Of a stretch of DNA of 50,647 nt, positions 44,793 through 50,647 are shown piece by piece. The stretch spans positions 413,063 through 463,709 of the forward strand of contig PJRA01000549.1 of assembly GCA_016987375.1 (NCBI GenBank), read 5' to 3'. The stretch comes from Brachionus koreanus. Lineage: Eukaryota; Rotifera; Eurotatoria; Ploima; Brachionidae. The translations under genes and the position numbers were made by a program. The stretch's first letter is position 1. Each line of letters starts with the position of its first letter. The notes under the pieces were generated by a model that was given only the letters and a program-made list of their open reading frames with translations, searched no databases and was not told the origin of the DNA.

Positions 44793-47709
44793 ACGATAAG
44801 AATATCATCAAATAGGCAAAAAAGCTGGTCACTTGATATTGAAGAATTTCACATGTTTAAATAATTTTTTTTGTCCAGCATTTTTCCAAGAAAAAAATTA
44901 TTGTTAAAAAATAATAATTTTTTTTATATTTTTTACTATTTTTTTTTTAATTTTATATATGTGTTGTTAATATGATTAGTTATACGTTATTTTAATCTAT
45001 CGGTCTAATTCCTTATTTGGAAAATTTTTTATTTTAGAATTATAATCGATTACACAATCAATTATTTATTTTTATTAGTTTATTTTTTTTTATGAAAAAA
45101 ATCTATCTGTTTAAAATTAAATAAAATATTTATATTTAATCAATTAATTTTTGTAATTATTTATTTTTTAGTTTGATCACATAAATATTGCATATCATTT
45201 AAAAAAGAAAATGTTTCAATTTCTTATGAACTTGTTAAATTGTTTTTTCTTTTTCTTGAAAATAAAATTTCTTAATGCTTAAAGTGACATTTAAATTTTT
45301 AACTCTTGTTTTTCTTTTTGACTTGGTACAAAATGTTCTCAGTAAACTGGCTTTAAATTAAAGTTTATTTTCTTCTCTTAGCAATATTCATAATATTTGA
45401 TATACATCTAGAAAAAATTAAAATTAAATTAAATTTTCTAAGGTCAGATCAAAATGATATTAATAGTGATCAAGATGAATGCATCTATTTTCGCAAAATA
45501 CATTAATTTTAATTTTTTCCTAAAGACAATTTTGGTGTTTGACCTGCTAATTATTTTAGTTTATAATAACTAATTGAAAATTGAACAAGAGATTCGGAGA
45601 AATAAACTATTTATATTTTTATTTATACAAACTAAAAAAAATGTGTTTAATCATATAGACTTAATCATTAAAATTTTTCACATGTCATAATCAATTCTTT
45701 TTAGAAATAAAATTTGATAAAAATTTATATTTGGAATTATAATTCTAAATTTCGAAAATAGTAAAAAAATACAAAATTTTTTTTTTAATCCAAAATAATT
45801 AATTTTTTCTGTTTGTGAATCACAAAATCAATTTTAATTAAATTTAAACACAAGCACACCAGTTTTTTTGTTAAATAAAATCAGTGGTTTTTAAGGCTAA
45901 ATTGAAATTTTTTTTTTTATTTTAAAGTGATCTATTGTTAATCTGAATCTGCTCTATCAAAAATCATGTTTATTTTATTTTTGGAAAAAATCTTCTATGA
46001 GATATCTTGGTTAATTTATTTAATTTATCATGACATACTCATAAATATCTTGTTAATTCTGAAAGAGAATTAAAAGATCTATAAGTTAGAGCCTTAATGA
46101 CAAGACCAGTTAATTAAATTCACATAAAATTTTTCAAAAAACTCGTTTATTTTTCGGTAATGTCTCTGATACAGTTTCTTACAAAAAAATACAAAAATTT
46201 TTTTTAAATTCTTGATTTTGCCATTGGTTCAATTAAGTTATTGCTGTTCCTTAAAATATAATTCAAATTTATTGAGTTTATTGAGAGAGAAAGTTAGCAT
46301 TCTTTAAAAAATTCTATAGACCTACTGGATCAAATAAGCTTTGATTATTTTTGTGTAAAAATAAAAAATTTTTTTATTGGATCTTTGTTTAATTTTACAC
46401 AATTTTGCTCTGATTTGATTATATTAATTATCAAAAATTAAAACTTTTCCTTACTTCGGTATGTTTGCTTTATTCACTGCATAAAAATAACATAAGTAAT
46501 AATTATATGCCATTCTAAGTGAACAATATCGAAAGGAGTTTTATTATTCAAGGTCTACTTAAAAATAAAATAATCTATAAAAAAAAAGAAAATTTTACAA
46601 CAATTTTTCAGAAAATTAAAAAAACATTCTCTAAAAATATTTGGTAGACAAGAAAAAAAATAAAAAATTTCTAAAATTATGCACAAAAAATCTAAAAATG
46701 TAAAATTATTTTCATTTTGCCAGTTTTGATAAATTTATTAATTATTAAAATAATTAGAGTTGAACCTAAAGCAGCACACTATGGAATTAAGTCCTTCTTT
46801 TTAGCTCAACGAATAAAAAAACTAAAAATATTAGGTAGAAAAGTAGCTAGTTTAAAAGAATTGGAGTTTAACTTCTTTTTTAATGATAAAATAATATGGT
46901 ACTCTATTTTTTCTAATAAAATAGAGTGGAGTTTTTAAATAGCTTTGAATTTTTATCATTCTTTAATTTATCTTATTGTTTTTTTTTCTATTTAAAACAA
47001 GAAAATTTAATTTTTTTAATGTCTCAGTATTCATTTATTTATTCTTTCAAATAAATAATTTAAAAGAAAATAATTTTTCAACTCAAAGATTGCATATATT
47101 TTCGCTATATGTAATAAAAAAACAGAGTGATAATAAAAATATACAAGACAAAAAATGAAGAATGATTTAGAAGTCAATTTCATTTCTGTATGCGGTGTCT
47201 TGATGGTACTTTCAGATTTTGAAGAATTTTCCTTATTTGTTTTAAAATCAAAATAATCAAAAGCTTTTATAATAAGAAAATTTCCTCAGCTAATCGACTA
47301 ATTGAATGAAGATTAAACTTGAGATTTTTGCTGTGTATGCGCAAATATATCCGCTAAAACAAATCGATGTTTTCAAGGCTTTGCAACACTTCACGATTTC
47401 CTAATCAGTACAAAATTAATATCAGATTGAAGCACCTTTTTAATTCTATGCACAACTAAGCTCTTTAGACAAGATTAAAAATTAGAAATTTCTAATTTTT
47501 TAAAAAATTTTATTTAGAAAAAAAACTATTAAATTTTTATCTAAAAAAAAAATTTTTAAACACAATTTAAAATGGATTTTTAAATATAATAAACCATGAT
47601 TGTGACAAAACTTGACTATAAACTTTATTTCGTCATATGTAAAAATTAAAAATTAATTACATTAAATTAAAAAAAAAGAGAAAAATACAAATAAAGAAAA
47701 AAATAAATC
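44793..47709. other. Region between the two convergent Pax genes
   Basis: About 2.9 kb of A/T-rich sequence between two stop codons. It must hold both 3' UTRs and polyadenylation sites; AATAAA words are frequent and not informative. Open frames such as 46717-46938 lie in low-complexity sequence, use a non-ATG start and resemble no family. No RNA gene or repeat is visible. Confidence 0.5.
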
Positions 47710-50347
47710 TCAATTTGTTGGCTCAAGTTTCATCTGATATCCGTTGACAAAATGATGAGAATTGAACGAATTCACAGCGTTTTGGTTAGTCGAAAATTGA
47801 AAATTCATGTATCTAGACCAATTTGGGTCATGTGTGCCATAGCCATAGTCGATATAATGTGCAGCAGGGGCGGATGAGAGGGGCGAATTGCTATTATTCG
47901 ATGACGAATCCGATTGACTTCGAGCCACTTGAGAATAAGCCACATTATTAGCAGCTATTCCATTCTGGTAAATGTCTGTAGTATAGCTTTCACCATAAGA
48001 CTTTTGACTTGGCTCGTACATTTGACTCTGGCCGAGCAATTGTTGCTGATGCACTTGCACACTCTGACTATAACTGCTACATGTATCGACTAAATTACTG
48101 TATTGATTAGCTTGATTTAAACTCTGATTATATTGATCTGAATGTATATTCCATTTCATTCGTTTCGCTTCAAAGTGACGCTTCAAAAAAAACAAAAGAA
48201 AAATTTTAAATTTCATGTCTAGGCTTAATTATGCTCTAAATGATTTACTTTAATGTTCGCTTCATCGAGTCCAGTTACTTTCATAAGTTCGTTTAGATTT
48301 GTTAAATCATACCATGGATTCTCATTAAAATACGAGTCCATAAGCATGAAATTTTTGCTCTTTTGTGACAGACCGCTGGCATCAATAGCACTAGTGGCAC
48401 AATCACTAGCAATAGCAGCATTTTCAACTGTCTCATCTTAAAATAATTAAATGAATTAATCAAGCAAAAATAAAATTTTTATTTAATTGAATATTTTGTT
48501 CATAAAAAAAAAAAACTTCCTAATTACTACCTTATATATGTGACAGATGTCTATGATAAGCTTATTCTTAAGGGACTACTAAGTGCTTTTAAGACTTAAT
48601 TAAATCTAAGAGATTTATGTTTTTATTATTAAAAATATTGTTTTTGGTTGTTGATAATTTGCATAAGCCAAATTAAAATATGAGACTGTTTAAATTAATT
48701 AATTAAATAATTAGATTAATACTTTTGAGTGGTGTGTTGTACTGTTGTGCAAAATTGAGAATATTCTGTATTGAATAGCCATTTGAGTCGATTGGTAAAT
48801 TATTGGTGTCGTATGGTAGATGAGCTGGAGGTGCATAGTTCTGTGTCAAATAAGCGCCACTTTGACTTGCATTTTTTTTGCTTGATTTTTTTCTAACTGT
48901 TTCAGATTTGGTCTCGTAAGTCGCTGAATTGCTGCCATCTTCACAATACTTGCTCACCTTGACATCATGTTCTTTTTCATTAGCTCTATTTCGCACAATT
49001 CTTGAAAAATTAATTAATTTTTAATTAAAAAAATCATTGTTCCATATTAAAAGCTCAATCAAACCTGTTTATCGAGCTGACACTGGGAACTTTCTCTGCA
49101 TCGCATATGCCCTCGGCTATAAGTCGTTCCTTGATCTCCCAGGCGAACATGGTCGGGTTTTGCCGCTTAAAGTCGGCAATAGCCTCGACTACGGTCGGCG
49201 TGGCCACCTTGGGCTTGGAGCCGCCTATGACCCCGGGCTTTATCGAGCCCGTTTCGTAGTACCTGCCCAGAATTTTGCTCACACACCCGTGCGACACCCG
49301 CAGCTGCCGGGATATGTCGCACGGCCGCACGCCTTGCTTGGCCAGCTCGACGATGCGCAGTCGGACTATGTCCGGCAGCGGTCGTCCGTTCACAAACACC
49401 CCTCCCAACTGGTTTATTCCTCCATGACCTTTTAAATAAATAAAATTAAATAAATAAACAAAAAATGTTGACAAAAAAATTTTATTATATTTATTTTTAG
49501 AAATTTAGCAGCACCTATTTTGCCGTATCTGTAATGGGCAGCCGATACAAATGGATTTAGTGTGAACATTTTTGGCTTTTTTTTGTTTTGGAACCTAGCG
49601 CTAATAGTTAGTTTATTGTAGATGTATTATTTTTTCTTCCAATCAATAATTTCAAGTCAACTAAATCAAATAGTTGAACGATATATAGCTATATATATGT
49701 TGTTGTTTTTTTCCGATATTAATTATTTTGACAATAAAAGAAATATACAAGCGTATTAGAATTAGAAAATTATATTTTTTCTATATGCATAGATCCAATA
49801 GGATTTTTTTTCTCTACATATAAAACAAGCCAGATATAAATTTGAATCTATTTTGATTGGTGTGAATTTTTAACTAAGAGAATTCTGTTATTTTAATTAG
49901 GAAAAAAATTCAATTTAAAATGTAAAAAGCTTTTCAAGAAATCATCTAAGCGTTTCTTGATTATTAAGAACTAATCAGAATATTATTTCCCGGAAGAGAC
50001 TAAGTGAATAGCTAGCTTACTTTTGCAGTTGTAGTAGTCTACGAGAATGGTGGATGAGCGAGCATTATGGTCCATGTCGCCATACGCGTTAGATGCGTCT
50101 TTGATGGAAGAGGTTGAGGACGAAGAGGACAGCGAGGACTCGTTTTGAAAGCTGTAGTAGTTGGGCTTGCCAATGGCCATGTAGGCGTTGGACGAAGGGT
50201 CCGGCTGAACCATGAGATGGCACTCTGTTTGTACACCACTGCAAGGATAGCTGTATGCTGAAGCTTCTGTCAAAAAACAACAATTTACTTTTTTTATTTT
50301 TTTTTTTATTGAGATAATTGCTTACTAAAAATTCCGTCTTGATCCAT
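47710..50347 (-). CDS. Pax2/5/8: Pax2/5/8-type transcription factor, 522 aa, 6 exons
   Basis: Exons in transcription order: 50347-50326, 50266-50021, 49428-49065, 49000-48723, 48436-48249, 48180-47710. Coding exon 1 is only 22 bases (MDQDGIF). Exon 3 is almost exactly the paired domain: [80 protein letters not shown] and [12 protein letters not shown], nearly identical to Pax2/5/8 of other animals. Exon 4 has an octapeptide-like YSIQNILN (48754-48777; classic YSINGILG), which in the family recruits Groucho co-repressors. Exons 5-6 hold a degenerate homeodomain ([38 protein letters not shown]). Its recognition helix lacks the invariant Trp48 and Asn51. The C-terminus is Tyr/Ser/Asn/Gln rich, as in Pax transactivation tails. 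Exons 2 and 3 are strikingly G/C rich. In other animals this gene acts in sensory organ, excretory and nervous system development. Confidence 0.93.
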
Positions 50348-50647
50348 TTTTTAAGATAAAACTGAATTCTAAACACAAAAGAAAAGCTATTACAATTGAA
50401 TTTATTTTGAGAAACAAATATTAGCTAGAGAGTTGGAATTCTAATTAATTAAAATAAGAATGAAAAGAGACGATAAGACAAGATCGATTTGGCTGAATAG
50501 AACGAAAAATATTTTTTTATTTTAATTTTTATTTTTAGTTATATTTCTAGTTGTTTTATAAAGAGAGCCAAGCTTGGCAAATTGGCTAGGATTACGAAAT
50601 AGATTTCCATTAATGTTCACTCAGACGGAATAATAAATCTAACACTT
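50348..50647. promoter_or_regulatory. Upstream region of the Pax2/5/8 gene
   Basis: The last 300 bases lie directly 5' of the Pax2/5/8 start codon (minus strand) and hold its 5' UTR and perhaps part of its promoter. No TATA box or specific binding site can be assigned. Confidence 0.35.

Noticed and set aside
46717..46938. 73-codon frame between the Pax genes
   Set aside because: Non-ATG start, low-complexity Lys/Ile/Phe composition, no family match.
1..50647. CRISPR array, prokaryotic operons, tRNA or rRNA genes
   Set aside because: None seen; genes have spliceosomal introns and animal families, and direct repeats are limited to one 30-bp tandem.

Overview
This window is nuclear DNA from an animal. 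It is very A+T rich by eye. The genes are compact, most introns are 45-70 bases long with GT..AG ends, and a few introns of 0.7-2.9 kb have collected transposon debris. The gene set is bilaterian: MED31, neuferricin (CYB5D2), ACSF2, ECI1, RAP1GDS1 (SmgGDS), ATP synthase delta, an FBXW10-type F-box/WD40 gene, ribosomal protein SA and two Pax genes. The base composition and intron style would fit a monogonont rotifer such as Brachionus or another fast-evolving small spiralian. No sequence here proves the species, so this is inference.

Layout. 0-8.5 kb: MED31 (minus), then CYB5D2, ACSF2 and ECI1 (all plus); the last three act in or near mitochondria or membranes, but a shared job is not implied. 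8.5-11.6 kb: gene desert with a GC-rich foldback repeat. 11.6-16.7 kb: RAP1GDS1 (plus), an orphan coiled-coil gene (minus) and ATP5F1D (plus). 16.7-24.4 kb: mostly non-coding, with one gene carrying a protein phosphatase 1 glycogen-targeting motif. 24.4-31.0 kb: FBXW10-like gene with a 2.9-kb intron holding a mariner relic. 31-33.7 kb: remains of a DDE transposon and a near-perfect palindrome. 33.8-35.5 kb: RPSA, whose two introns appear to carry five small nucleolar RNAs. 35.5-40 kb: non-coding, with a 762-base long-terminal-inverted-repeat element. 40-50.3 kb: two Pax genes arranged tail to tail.

Most notable: (1) the RPSA introns. Two paralogous C/D-box snoRNAs, one per intron, carry the same antisense element, which matches from memory the 28S rRNA strand running into the sarcin-ricin loop. 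Two tandem H/ACA snoRNAs show compensatory stem changes around an identical pocket, and a fifth C/D snoRNA precedes them. (2) The convergent Pax pair shares the intron positions and phases that flank the paired domain, which suggests an inverted duplication. One copy is a Pax2/5/8 gene with octapeptide and an unusually long but degenerate homeodomain; the other has kept only the paired domain.

Coding segments of multi-exon genes were worked out by hand from splice signals, reading frame and remembered family alignments. Internal frames were checked to be continuous. Untranslated exons and distant 5' exons cannot be excluded.
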